The position numbers and the translations under genes were made by a program. The notes under the pieces were generated by a model. The model was given only the letters and a program-made list of their open reading frames with translations. It was not told the origin of the DNA and did not search any database. DNA of 64,000 bases, taken from the NCBI GenBank assembly GCA_017644045.1, contig JAEPMI010000002.1, positions 62,001 to 126,000 on the forward strand, written 5' to 3'. Shown in pieces: positions 17,563-26,038 of this stretch (its first letter is position 1; every line of letters begins with the position of its first letter). Source of the DNA: Deltaproteobacteria bacterium. GTDB taxonomy: Bacteria; Myxococcota_A; Polyangia; Polyangiales; Houyiibacteriaceae.

Positions 17563-18669
17563 GTGGCGCTCCCGGCTCACGACCGCACGATGCGGAACAT
17601 CGGGCTCGGCCTCTATCTGGTCGGGCAGCTGGTGGGCGGCACCCTGCTCGTCATCCTCTTCGGCCTCCGCATCCTGACCGAGGAGGGTGTGCTCGGCGGC
17701 ATGTGCATCGGCGCGGCCTTCGCCCTCCCCGCGGGCCTCATGTACCTGACCGTGCCGCGGCTGCTCGATCGCTACGACCCCGAGCCCTGGTACGCCCTGG
17801 TCGGCTGCTTCCTCTGGGGCGCGATCGCCGCCTGCGGCTTCTCGGTCCTGGTGAACGAGCTGATCGGCTCCGCCGGCGGCGACGCGATGGCCGCCGTCGT
17901 GAGCGCGCCGATCACCGAGGAGCTCTGGAAGGGCATCGGCGTCGCTGGCGTCTTCTTCTTCCTGCGCCGCGAGTTCGACGGAGTGGTCGACGGCATCATC
18001 TACGCGACCTTCACCGCGCTCGGCTTCGCGATGTTCGAGAACATCATCTACTACGGCAACGCGTCGCAGGAGGGGATGCTCGGCGTGACCTTCCTGATGC
18101 GGGGCGTGCTCTTCCCGTGGGGCCACCCGGTCTACACCGCGATGATCGGCATCGGCTTCGGCCTCGCGCGCGAGACCGAGAAGGGCTGGGTCCGCTGGAC
18201 CGCGCCCATCCTCGGCTACCTCGGCGCGGTCATGCTCCACGCCATCTGGAACGGCACCGCCACCATCGCCGACGAAGTCGAGCAGGGCGCGGCCCTCTTC
18301 CTCTGCATGCTGCCGGTCTGGTTCCTCTTCGTCCTGGCCTTCATCATCGTGATCGTCGTGCTCGTCCGTCGCCGCGGGAAGATCATCCGGGCGCACCTCG
18401 TCGACGAGGTCGCCCTCGGTCACCTGGCGCAGTGGGAGGTCGACCTGACATGCAAGGCCTTCGGCGTCTTCCAGGCCCGCATGCGCTGGGGCCGGAAGGG
18501 TGCGGAGTTCGTCCGCGCCACCGCCCGCCTCGCCCTCTCCAAGTGGCACGCCGGCCGTGCCCACCGACAACAGATGCACACCGTCAGCATGGACTTCATC
18601 GTCCCCCTCCGAGAACGGATCCGTACGCTCCGCGCCGAGCTGCACCAGCAGCAGACGGCGCGACGATGA
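17563..18669 (+). CDS. PrsW-family intramembrane protease-like protein
   Basis: A 368-residue membrane protein with about eight hydrophobic helices. It has the PrsW glutamic-protease signatures: ITEELWKG (EExxKG-type), FENIIYY, GHPVYTAMIG and HAIWN. PrsW cleaves the anti-sigma factor RsiW in Bacillus; related proteins form a broad CPBP/PrsW intramembrane group. A soluble basic C-terminal tail of about 90 residues follows the last helix, longer than in simple PrsW. The target here is unknown. The last codons overlap the next gene (ATGA), so translation is coupled to an RNA methyltransferase, an association with no obvious explanation. Confidence 0.8.
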   Translation: MALPAHDRTMRNIGLGLYLVGQLVGGTLLVILFGLRILTEEGVLGGMCIGAAFALPAGLMYLTVPRLLDRYDPEPWYALVGCFLWGAIAACGFSVLVNELIGSAGGDAMAAVVSAPITEELWKGIGVAGVFFFLRREFDGVVDGIIYATFTALGFAMFENIIYYGNASQEGMLGVTFLMRGVLFPWGHPVYTAMIGIGFGLARETEKGWVRWTAPILGYLGAVMLHAIWNGTATIADEVEQGAALFLCMLPVWFLFVLAFIIVIVVLVRRRGKIIRAHLVDEVALGHLAQWEVDLTCKAFGVFQARMRWGRKGAEFVRATARLALSKWHAGRAHRQQMHTVSMDFIVPLRERIRTLRAELHQQQTARR

Positions 18670-19766
18670 GCGCGTTCCCCATCCACATCCGCTGCGCCCC
18701 CGGCCTCGAGGCGATCGTGACCGACGAGGTCCGCGCCCTCGGCCTCCCCGCCGAAGCCCTCGGCGCCGGCGTCAGCAGCGAAGGCAACGTCGCCGACGTC
18801 CAGCGGCTCAACCTCGAGCTCGGCTGCGCGCAGCGTGTCCTGGTTCGCGTCGCCGAGCGGAAGGCCGGCAAGCTCGACAAGCTCGAGTCCAAGACCGGCT
18901 CCATCGCGTGGAACAAGTGGGTCGCGCCCCACCAGTCGCTCACCATCGCCGTGAAGAGCCAGCGCTCGCGCCTCTACCACAGCGGCGCCGTCGACGAGCG
19001 CGTGCGCCGCGCCATCGGCGAGCGCATCGGCGGCTGGGCGCCCGACGGGGTGTCGGGGGCCAGGCTCGAGGTCCGCGTCCAGGGCGACTCGGTCACCTAC
19101 TGGATCGACAGCTCCGGCGAAGCCCTCAACCGCCGCGGCTACCGCTTGGAGACCGCCAAAGCGCCACTCCGTGAGGACCTGGCCAACGCCCTCATCCGCA
19201 GCAGCGGCTGGGACCGCCAGACCCCGCTCGTCGACCCGATGATGGGCTCGGGCACGTTGCCCATCGAAGCGGCACGAATGGCGCGCGGCATCGCCCCTGG
19301 CGTCGATCGCGAGTTCGCCTTCGAATCCTTCCCCACCTTCGAACGAGAGGCGTGGGACACGATGAAGGCCGCGGCCCGCGAGCGCGCCAAGGACGCCCTG
19401 CCCTTCCCCATCCACGGCTCCGACCGCGACGCCGGCGCCATCGGCATCGCGACGCGCAACGCCGAACGCGCGGGCGTGGCCAGCGACCTCACCCTCACCC
19501 AAGCGGCCATCAGCGCCGCCCCCTTCCCGGAAGGCCCGAGCGGCGTCCTGGTCACCAACCCGCCCTGGGGCGGCCGCCTCGGCAAGGGCCGCGATCTGCG
19601 CCCGCTCTACCAGACGCTCGGCAAGCTCGCGGACGAGCACCCCGGCTGGGCGCTCGCCTTCGTCGCCACCAAGGGCCGCCTCGCCGGCCAGGTCGAAGGA
19701 TCCGAGAAGGTCCTCGCGACCAACCAAGGCGGTCGCGACATCGCGTTCTACGAGCGCGGCGTCTGA
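18666..19766 (+). CDS. RlmL-like THUMP/RNA guanine-N2 methyltransferase
   Basis: A 366-residue protein. The N-terminal part (residues about 1-160) resembles the ferredoxin-like/THUMP RNA-binding region of RlmL/RlmK-N family enzymes, and the C-terminal Rossmann domain has DPMMGSGTLPIEAA (SAM motif I) and VTNPPWGGRLG, whose NPPW is the catalytic motif of exocyclic-amine methyltransferases. It probably methylates a guanine N2 in 23S rRNA or tRNA. It is shorter than E. coli RlmKL, which carries two methyltransferase domains. The ATG at 18666 overlaps the PrsW-like stop. Confidence 0.87.
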   Translation: MSAFPIHIRCAPGLEAIVTDEVRALGLPAEALGAGVSSEGNVADVQRLNLELGCAQRVLVRVAERKAGKLDKLESKTGSIAWNKWVAPHQSLTIAVKSQRSRLYHSGAVDERVRRAIGERIGGWAPDGVSGARLEVRVQGDSVTYWIDSSGEALNRRGYRLETAKAPLREDLANALIRSSGWDRQTPLVDPMMGSGTLPIEAARMARGIAPGVDREFAFESFPTFEREAWDTMKAAARERAKDALPFPIHGSDRDAGAIGIATRNAERAGVASDLTLTQAAISAAPFPEGPSGVLVTNPPWGGRLGKGRDLRPLYQTLGKLADEHPGWALAFVATKGRLAGQVEGSEKVLATNQGGRDIAFYERGV

Positions 19767-19767
19767 C

Positions 19768-20052
19768 GTGTCCTGGTGGATGCGCCTGCTCGGACGCGGT
19801 CGGCTGCCGGAACCCCGGCTGATGATCGTCCAGGGCTACTGGCGCTGCGAGCGGTGTCGATCGCTCTACGGTGGCATCAAGGGCAAGGGCCCGACCCGAG
19901 CGTTCTGGGGGACACCGAACGCGCAGACCCGGTGCCGCCACGAATGGGCAGCCATCGATCGCGATGCGTTCCTCCGCGAGGCGAGCGACCGCTTCGGGAA
20001 GAACTGGGACGACGATCTCCCCTTCTTCCGCGACGCGCAGCGCCAGACCTGA
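19768..20052 (+). CDS. Small Cys/His protein, possible zinc ribbon
   Basis: A 94-residue protein starting with GTG one nucleotide after the RlmL-like stop. It has CERC (Cys27, Cys30) and CRH (Cys56, His58) spaced like a zinc-binding knuckle pair, and a tryptophan- and aspartate-rich C-terminus. No family is recognised. Tight coupling to an RNA-modification gene suggests a nucleic-acid or ribosome-related role, by context only. Confidence 0.6.
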   Translation: MSWWMRLLGRGRLPEPRLMIVQGYWRCERCRSLYGGIKGKGPTRAFWGTPNAQTRCRHEWAAIDRDAFLREASDRFGKNWDDDLPFFRDAQRQT

Positions 20053-20106
20053 TCGAGCGCCTCCAGTGAGACGGCTGGCCCTCGCCGCCGGCGTCGGTGG
20101 CATCGA

Positions 20107-20979
20107 TCAGCGAGACCCGAGGATCCCCGGTGGCGGCTCGTCGCAGACGTGGGTGGCCAAGAGCGCTTCGCGAAACGCGCGCGCGGATGGAGGTCGTCGC
20201 GTCGGATCTCGTTCGAGGGCACCAAGCACGACGGCCTCGAGCGACGGATGCACGTGCGGAGCATGTCGACGCAACGGCACCGGCGGTCCAGAGACGGTCT
20301 CCAGCATGGCGAGGGTCGTCGAGCGAGCGACGAACGCCGGCCGCCCGCTCACCAGCCAATAGAGGATCGCGCCGATGGCCCAGAGATCTGCCGCGGGCGT
20401 CACGGACTCGCCCTCGATCTGCTCGGGCGCCATGTACGGAGGCGTTCCCAGGACGAGACCGGTGGCGGTCAGACGAGTCCACGTCGCTTCGCCCGCCGAC
20501 CGCGCGAAGCTCGCGACGAGACCGAAGTCGATCAACACGGGCCCCGAGGCGCCGACCATCACGTTGCTCGGCGTGATGTCTCGATGAACGAGTCCGCGGT
20601 CGTGAGCGTGCGCGAGCGCGTCCAGCAAGGAGCCGAGGAGCTCGACGGCTCGCCGGGTCGAGACCGGCCCATGCGCGGTGAGGGTGAGCCCTTCGACCCA
20701 CGGATACACGAGGTACGGTAGGCCCTCTTCCGAGAGGCCCGTGTCGAGGACCGGGCACAGACCGGGGTGCTCGAGGTCCCGCGTGGCTCTCGCTTCGCGG
20801 GCGAAGCGACGGGCGGTGCGTGGCTCGAGGAGCTCGGCCTTGAGGATCTTGAGCGCCACCCGTTGGCCGTCCGGGGCGAGTGCGCGGAACACCTCGGCCA
20901 GTCCCCCGACGCCGGCGCGCTCGAGCAGCTCGTACCCCTTCACCGCTGGCCAGGATTCGCGACGCACCACCGGCCGCAC
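20107..20979 (-). CDS. Minimal Ser/Thr protein kinase
   Basis: A bare Hanks-type kinase domain of about 280 residues: gly-rich GVGGLAEVF, VALKIL (invariant Lys), HRDITPSN catalytic loop, DFGL, and MAPEQ in the activation segment. The catalytic-loop lysine of HRDxKPxN is replaced by Thr, a variant seen in some myxobacterial and tyrosine-kinase-like enzymes, so specificity or activity may differ. There is no transmembrane helix or sensor domain. The start is uncertain: GTG codons at 20943, 20979 or 21027 are possible, while the ATG at 21072 would collide with the divergent kinase start. It is head-to-head with a second kinase sharing the same variant. Confidence 0.82.
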   Translation of the reverse strand: MRPVVRRESWPAVKGYELLERAGVGGLAEVFRALAPDGQRVALKILKAELLEPRTARRFAREARATRDLEHPGLCPVLDTGLSEEGLPYLVYPWVEGLTLTAHGPVSTRRAVELLGSLLDALAHAHDRGLVHRDITPSNVMVGASGPVLIDFGLVASFARSAGEATWTRLTATGLVLGTPPYMAPEQIEGESVTPAADLWAIGAILYWLVSGRPAFVARSTTLAMLETVSGPPVPLRRHAPHVHPSLEAVVLGALERDPTRRPPSARAFREALLATHVCDEPPPGILGSR

Positions 20980-21054
20980 AGTACTTCGTTCGGGGCCCGA
21001 GGCGCAGTCGTTGGGGTCTCTCGCCACTTGCCGGCAATCCGTACGCCGGGCGAG

Positions 21055-21060
21055 TAGGAT
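21055..21060 (+). promoter_or_regulatory. Predicted -10 element for the second kinase
   Basis: AG-TAGGAT, 10 nt before the ATG at 21071, in the gap between head-to-head kinase genes. It would also make the alternative ATG at 21059 unlikely. Confidence 0.35.
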
Positions 21061-21070
21061 GTGCGCGCGC

Positions 21071-22288
21071 ATGCCGATTCCGACCGAAGAAGAACGCCTG
21101 AGCACGACACTGGGCGGCCGGTATCGACTCGAGCGCATTCTGGGACGCGGTGGAATGGGCGTGGTGTACGAGGCGAAGCACACGTACACGGGCCGAGCGG
21201 TGGCGGTGAAGCTCCTCCGGCCGGAGGTGCGGCCAGACGGCTCCCAGGCGAAGCGCCTCGAGCGAGAAGCCCGAGCGGCTGCGGCCCTGGAGCATCCGTC
21301 GATCGTGGACGTCCTGGACATGGGCGAAGCCGACGGTTGTCTCTTCCTCGTGCTCGAGCTCCTCGAGGGTCAATCGCTGAGCCGGGTGCTGAGAGATCGT
21401 GGCTCGCTGTCCGAGAGCGAAGTGGTGGCCTTGGGTCTGCAGCTCGCGGACGCCCTCGCGTCCGCCCACGGGGTCGGCGTGGTTCATCGCGACGTGACTC
21501 CCCGCAACGTCGTCATGGCTCGCCGCGGGGACTCCATCGTTCCCACGCTCATCGATTTCGGCCTGGCCAAGGTCGATGATGGGGAAGCCGTCACGACCAC
21601 CGGCGCGGTGATGGGCACGCCTTGGTACATGTCGCCCGAGCAAGCGGCGGGGACGGGTGAGGTCGGTCCGGAGACCGATGTCTGGGCGCTTGGTGCCGTG
21701 CTCCACGAATGCCTGACGGGCGTCCGGCCGTTCGACGGACCGTCGACGACGGCGGTGCTGATGAACGTGCTGCGTGGACGGTCTCCAGCGCTCGACGCGC
21801 TGCCGCGCGAAGGGCTCGGTGCCGTGCTCCGGGACGTTCTGACGCAGGGTGCCCGTCGCATCGAGACCGCGCGTGAGCTGAGCGAGCGCCTCGGCGCGCT
21901 CGCGACCTCCGAGGAGCCGGCCGCCCGGAAGCGCCCGTCGTCGAGGGTCGCGATCGGTTTCGCCGCCCTGTCGGTGGGAGTCGCCGCGGTGGCGGTGGCG
22001 TCTCACTGGCCACCGGAGTCGAGCACGTCCGAGCCGACGGAGACCCCGGCAGTGGCCGATGCACCCACCCACGTCGACGCCGGTTCACATGCTCGACAGG
22101 ACGCCGGCGTGGAGCGGAGCGCTACCCCTGCTCTCGAGCTGCTGGACGCGGGCCCGCGCTCGACCCCACCCCGAGCTCGCGTGTCCCGGCCCGACCCACG
22201 GGTGCGCCCGCCACACGAGGAGGTCGAGACTGGCGCTGGCGAGGACGCGGAATCCGAAGGCCAACCGGGTCTGCGCACCCGCTGGTGA
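21071..22288 (+). CDS. Membrane-anchored Ser/Thr protein kinase
   Basis: A 405-residue Hanks kinase. The gly-rich loop is GRGGMGVVYEA (25-35), Lys47 (VAVKLL) is invariant, the catalytic loop is HRDVTPRN, and DFGLAK and MSPEQ follow. The kinase domain ends near residue 285. One transmembrane helix (AIGFAALSVGVAAVAVASHW) then leads to an Asp/Pro/Thr-rich C-terminal tail of about 90 residues on the far side, without a recognisable sensor fold. As in the neighbouring divergent kinase, Thr replaces the usual catalytic-loop Lys. It is followed after 30 nt by a TPR/PEGA protein, which may be a partner or substrate. Confidence 0.88.
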   Translation: MPIPTEEERLSTTLGGRYRLERILGRGGMGVVYEAKHTYTGRAVAVKLLRPEVRPDGSQAKRLEREARAAAALEHPSIVDVLDMGEADGCLFLVLELLEGQSLSRVLRDRGSLSESEVVALGLQLADALASAHGVGVVHRDVTPRNVVMARRGDSIVPTLIDFGLAKVDDGEAVTTTGAVMGTPWYMSPEQAAGTGEVGPETDVWALGAVLHECLTGVRPFDGPSTTAVLMNVLRGRSPALDALPREGLGAVLRDVLTQGARRIETARELSERLGALATSEEPAARKRPSSRVAIGFAALSVGVAAVAVASHWPPESSTSEPTETPAVADAPTHVDAGSHARQDAGVERSATPALELLDAGPRSTPPRARVSRPDPRVRPPHEEVETGAGEDAESEGQPGLRTRW

Positions 22289-22318
22289 CGGCGAATCGTT
22301 TCTGTCAGTGTGTCGCCG

Positions 22319-23107
22319 ATGAGAGTCTGTGTCGCGGCGCTCGCACTCGTGAGCGCGACGTTCGGAGCGATCCCCACCGGGAGCGCCCAGCCGACGGCGC
22401 AGACGCGCGCTCGCGCGCTCTTCGAGCGGGGGCTGATTCTGGCGGAGGAAGGGCGACGCGCCGAGGCCGCAGAGGCGTTTCGTGCGTCGTTGGAGATCGT
22501 TCCCCGGGCGAGCACGGCGCTCAACCTGGCCATCGTGCTCGAGGAGCTCGGCCGAAGCCGGGAGGCGCTTCTCGCCCTCGACACCGTCGGCGCCGAGGGC
22601 TCCGGAGCAACCGATCAGGACCGCCAAGACGCCGAGAGACTGCGCGGGACCCTCGGCGGCCAGCTCGCCACGCTCACGTTGACCGTCGATCCACCCCACG
22701 CGTCGCTCGAGATCGATGGACGGGCCGATGGGAGCGCGGGGCCGACCCGCATCGTGGTGATGGACCCTGGACCGCACGTCTTGCGAGTGGTGGCCGAGGG
22801 CTTCGCTCCGGTGGAGCTGAACATCAGCGCCGTCGCGGGAGCAGAGCCCATGGACATCGTGCGACTGACCCCCGTGGCCGAGCCGCCGACCGCGGCCGAG
22901 ACGGCCGCCGAGGCGATGGAGTCCGATGCCGCCGATGAGCCGCTCGCCGCGGACCCGGACGAGCACCGCGTCCGCCGGCGTCGATGGCTCGGCGGGATCT
23001 CGGCGGCGGTGGTCGCCGTCGCGGCGGTCGTGCTCGCGGTGACGCTGAGCTCTGGAGCGAGCGATCCAGACGCGGGCACGACCGGCCACATCTTCGACCC
23101 CCGTTGA
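22319..23107 (+). CDS. TPR/PEGA-domain exported protein with C-terminal helix
   Basis: A 262-residue protein with a signal peptide (cleavage near GSAQP), a TPR-like pair (ALFERGLILAEEGRRAEAAEAF and the following helix), a PEGA-type beta domain (LTVDPPHASLEIDG, DPGPHVLRVVAEGF) and a C-terminal transmembrane helix (GGISAAVVAVAAVVLAVTL). TPR-PEGA proteins are very common in myxobacteria, often next to Ser/Thr kinases, and are thought to sit on the periplasmic side at the envelope. The ATG at 22319 is used; a GTG 9 nt upstream is possible. It converges with the RCC1 lipoprotein gene with a 10-nt gap. Confidence 0.8.
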   Translation: MRVCVAALALVSATFGAIPTGSAQPTAQTRARALFERGLILAEEGRRAEAAEAFRASLEIVPRASTALNLAIVLEELGRSREALLALDTVGAEGSGATDQDRQDAERLRGTLGGQLATLTLTVDPPHASLEIDGRADGSAGPTRIVVMDPGPHVLRVVAEGFAPVELNISAVAGAEPMDIVRLTPVAEPPTAAETAAEAMESDAADEPLAADPDEHRVRRRRWLGGISAAVVAVAAVVLAVTLSSGASDPDAGTTGHIFDPR

Positions 23108-23117
23108 GTCGGGGCGC

Positions 23118-25898
23118 TCAGAGCGCGACGTCGGCGAAGACCGAATAGCCGAGCGATTCATCGGAGACGGTCTCGAGCCCACCCCAACAGCGCGTGCTTC
23201 CGTCGGCGAAGACTCCGCAGGCGATCCGGCCGCCCATCACCATGGCATCGAAGTCGAGCCCATGGGCGGCGGCGGTGGGAACGGGTTGATTGGTCCGAGA
23301 GCCATCGCCGAGCGTCCCGTGGAGGTTCTCTCCCCAACCGAGCCAGCCCCGCGACGCGCTCTTGGCCAGGCACCCGTTCCAGCACTCCAGGTCCACCGCG
23401 TCCGTGAGGCCGGAGACTTCGACGGGTGACGTCCGCGAGGATCCGATGCCGCCATCTCCAGTCTGGCCGGCACCCGCCAGGCCCCAGCAGCTCACGTGCC
23501 CGTTGGCCCTCCGAACGCAGCCGCCCGACTCCTGCGTCGCGAGCTGAACGGCGTCCGTGATGCCTACGACCTGCACCGGCTGGTCGGCCCACGTCGTCTC
23601 CGGTCGGCCCAGTCGCCCACTGCTCGACGCGCCCCAGCACCACACGGTTCCGTCGCCCTTCAGCGCGCAGACGTGCACTCGGCCAGCATCGATGGCGACG
23701 AACCGGTGAGCGGTCTGAACGGCCGTGGGCGTGGGGCAATCGCTGACCCCTCCGCAGAGTCGATTGGCCGGTGTGCTGGACCCTCCCCAGCACCAGGCGG
23801 CCCCATCCATGTCGAGGGCGCACGTGTAGCTCTCGGCGACCGTCAATGCGCTCACCGAGCCCATCGACGATGCGTCGACGGCCACTGGGGTGGAGCTCCC
23901 GGAGGTCGGCACCGAGTCGCCGGCGTAGAACGAGCCCCAGCAGTACACTGCGCCCGCCCCGGTTCGGGCGCACGAACGCTCGCCCCCGGCCGCGACCTCC
24001 ACGGCGTCGAGCCCGATGGGCACCGGCTCGAACCGCCGGAACCCGTCGCCCACGCCCAGCGCCGTCCCTCCTCGGCCCCAGCAGTGGGTCGCACCTCCGG
24101 AGATCGCACAAGCGTGGTCGAGTCCGATCGCCTGGGAGGTCAGCGTCAACGGCACCGGTCCATCGTCCGATCCATCGCGGTGGAAGCCATCGCCGTGGAC
24201 GGCCGAGACCGGGTTGCCCCAACAGGTCACGCGCCCCGGTCGCAGCGCGCAACACGCCGCCAAGCCGCAAGCGAGATCGGTGATCGCCGGGTCCCGGAGG
24301 ACCTCCACCCCGTCGAGAACCGGCGGACCGTCGGATGAGGTTCCGAGCGCAGCCAGCGCTGGCGTGCCCCAGCATCGGACCGCTCCCAACTCATCGAGGG
24401 CGCAGCTCCGCTCGCCGCCGGGGGCGACCACCACCGCGGCGGGGGCGGCCGTGAGCGGTTCGGGAAGGCTGACCTCGCCGAGGACGCCCGTTCCCGTCGC
24501 GCCGGTCGTGGTGTTGCCCCAGCAGGTCCAGTCGGTCCCCGACCGGGCGCAGGCCACCACCTCTCCTGCAAACAAACCACCGCCGAGATACCTGCCGCCC
24601 ATGGCGACCTCGTCGACCCTCTGGGCCACCTCGAGGGGCGTGGCGCTGAACAGGTCATCCGAGCCGACGGTGCTCGCACCCCAGCAGCGAAGGACGCGTT
24701 CGGCGTCACGGGCGCACGCGTTCACGCCGCCCGCACGCAGCTCGACGATTCGCTCGAGAGGGAGCCGCGTGGGTGTCGCCCGATCGATGAAATCCCCGAG
24801 CCCGAGCTCGCCCCCTTCGTTCTTCCCCCAGCAGTACACGTGGCCGGGTGCGGTGAGCGCGCAGCTGAAGCGGTCGCCGACCGCGATCTGGGCGACGGGG
24901 TCTGGGAGGCCGGGTTCCACCACCGAGGGCTGCGGCACCGTGTCACCGGTCCCGAGCTGACCGTTGCCGTTGCTGCCCCAGCAACGCAGGGTCCCGTCCG
25001 TGAGGCGCGCACAACCGTGCTGCTGGCCCAGCGCGACCTGAGTGGCGCCCACGTCCAGCAGCACACGGGGCTCGGCCCAGATCGCGGCGCCGATGACACC
25101 GAGGGGCCCGGCGTGGCCGCCGGAGACCTCGTCGGCACGACCCCAGCAGAGAACCTCCGTGTCCGACGCCCGGCATGCGACCTCGTCACCCACCGCGATC
25201 CGCTCATCGGTCACACATCCCGCGTCACACGTCGCGTCCGGAGCACAGCCATCGGTCCCGGCTTCGTCCACCATGCCATCGCAGTCCTCGTCGACTCCGG
25301 AGCAGAACTCCAGCGCTCCGGAGGGGAGCGACGAATCGACGACCTCACACGCCGGGCCACCATCGGTCGGAACGCCCCCGTCACCTCCGTCTCCCGCGTC
25401 GTCCGGAGCGCCGACGTCGTCGGGAACCGACGCATCCATCGGGGTGAGCTCGCACTCCCCGATGCGGGTCGCCCAGGACTCGACGGGGACGTCGATCGGC
25501 ACGCATGTGCCCAGGGGGCCGCAGGTCGAGCCGGGACAGGCGTCTGCTCCGCACGCCGAGGTGAGCCGCACGGTGACCGGCGTGGAGACGCCGGGCTCGA
25601 AGCCAGTCCGCACCACTCGGTCCGCCAGCTTCGCGCCGTCGCGGTCGAAGAGCTCGAAGTGCATCTCCACGCGCAGGTCGGCCTCACCCAAGACCCCGAA
25701 GCTGAGTGGAAGCTCGCTCCCCGCCCATCGGAACTCCTCGCCCGTTCCGGCGGCGGCGTCGACCGCGACCACCTCGACGCGCAGCTCGCCCAGGACCTCC
25801 GAGTCGTGATCGGAGCAGACCGAGACCAGGAGCTGGGTCGGTGTGTCTCCGCAGTCGCAGCCGAGGAGCAAGGTCAGTAGGAGCGCGGTTCGATTCAT
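23118..25898 (-). CDS. RCC1-repeat lipoprotein with MopE-type metal motif
   Basis: A 926-residue predicted lipoprotein (signal LLLTLLLGC, Cys15). Residues up to about 170 form a beta-rich domain. A MopE-type Cys/Asp motif (FCSGVDEDCDGMVDE) then precedes at least ten RCC1-like repeats of about 50 residues with cores such as VACWGxNxxGQLGxG and CALxxxGxVxCWG. RCC1 repeats form a seven-bladed propeller, so one to two propellers are expected. The role is unknown; surface display with protein or ligand binding is inferred. The start at 25898 was set by the signal peptide. Confidence 0.82.
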   Translation of the reverse strand: MNRTALLLTLLLGCDCGDTPTQLLVSVCSDHDSEVLGELRVEVVAVDAAAGTGEEFRWAGSELPLSFGVLGEADLRVEMHFELFDRDGAKLADRVVRTGFEPGVSTPVTVRLTSACGADACPGSTCGPLGTCVPIDVPVESWATRIGECELTPMDASVPDDVGAPDDAGDGGDGGVPTDGGPACEVVDSSLPSGALEFCSGVDEDCDGMVDEAGTDGCAPDATCDAGCVTDERIAVGDEVACRASDTEVLCWGRADEVSGGHAGPLGVIGAAIWAEPRVLLDVGATQVALGQQHGCARLTDGTLRCWGSNGNGQLGTGDTVPQPSVVEPGLPDPVAQIAVGDRFSCALTAPGHVYCWGKNEGGELGLGDFIDRATPTRLPLERIVELRAGGVNACARDAERVLRCWGASTVGSDDLFSATPLEVAQRVDEVAMGGRYLGGGLFAGEVVACARSGTDWTCWGNTTTGATGTGVLGEVSLPEPLTAAPAAVVVAPGGERSCALDELGAVRCWGTPALAALGTSSDGPPVLDGVEVLRDPAITDLACGLAACCALRPGRVTCWGNPVSAVHGDGFHRDGSDDGPVPLTLTSQAIGLDHACAISGGATHCWGRGGTALGVGDGFRRFEPVPIGLDAVEVAAGGERSCARTGAGAVYCWGSFYAGDSVPTSGSSTPVAVDASSMGSVSALTVAESYTCALDMDGAAWCWGGSSTPANRLCGGVSDCPTPTAVQTAHRFVAIDAGRVHVCALKGDGTVWCWGASSSGRLGRPETTWADQPVQVVGITDAVQLATQESGGCVRRANGHVSCWGLAGAGQTGDGGIGSSRTSPVEVSGLTDAVDLECWNGCLAKSASRGWLGWGENLHGTLGDGSRTNQPVPTAAAHGLDFDAMVMGGRIACGVFADGSTRCWGGLETVSDESLGYSVFADVAL

Positions 25899-26038
25899 GC
25901 GCGATTCACGGGGAAGCCTCGACCGTTCGTACCCGAGGCAAGGGACCGCGAGCGTCCCGTCGTCGTCACGAGGCGTCAAGGGAATCCGCCCCCGAGGCGC
26001 CGGGCACGAGACCGCCTCCCCGGGGTTCCTGGCGGCGC

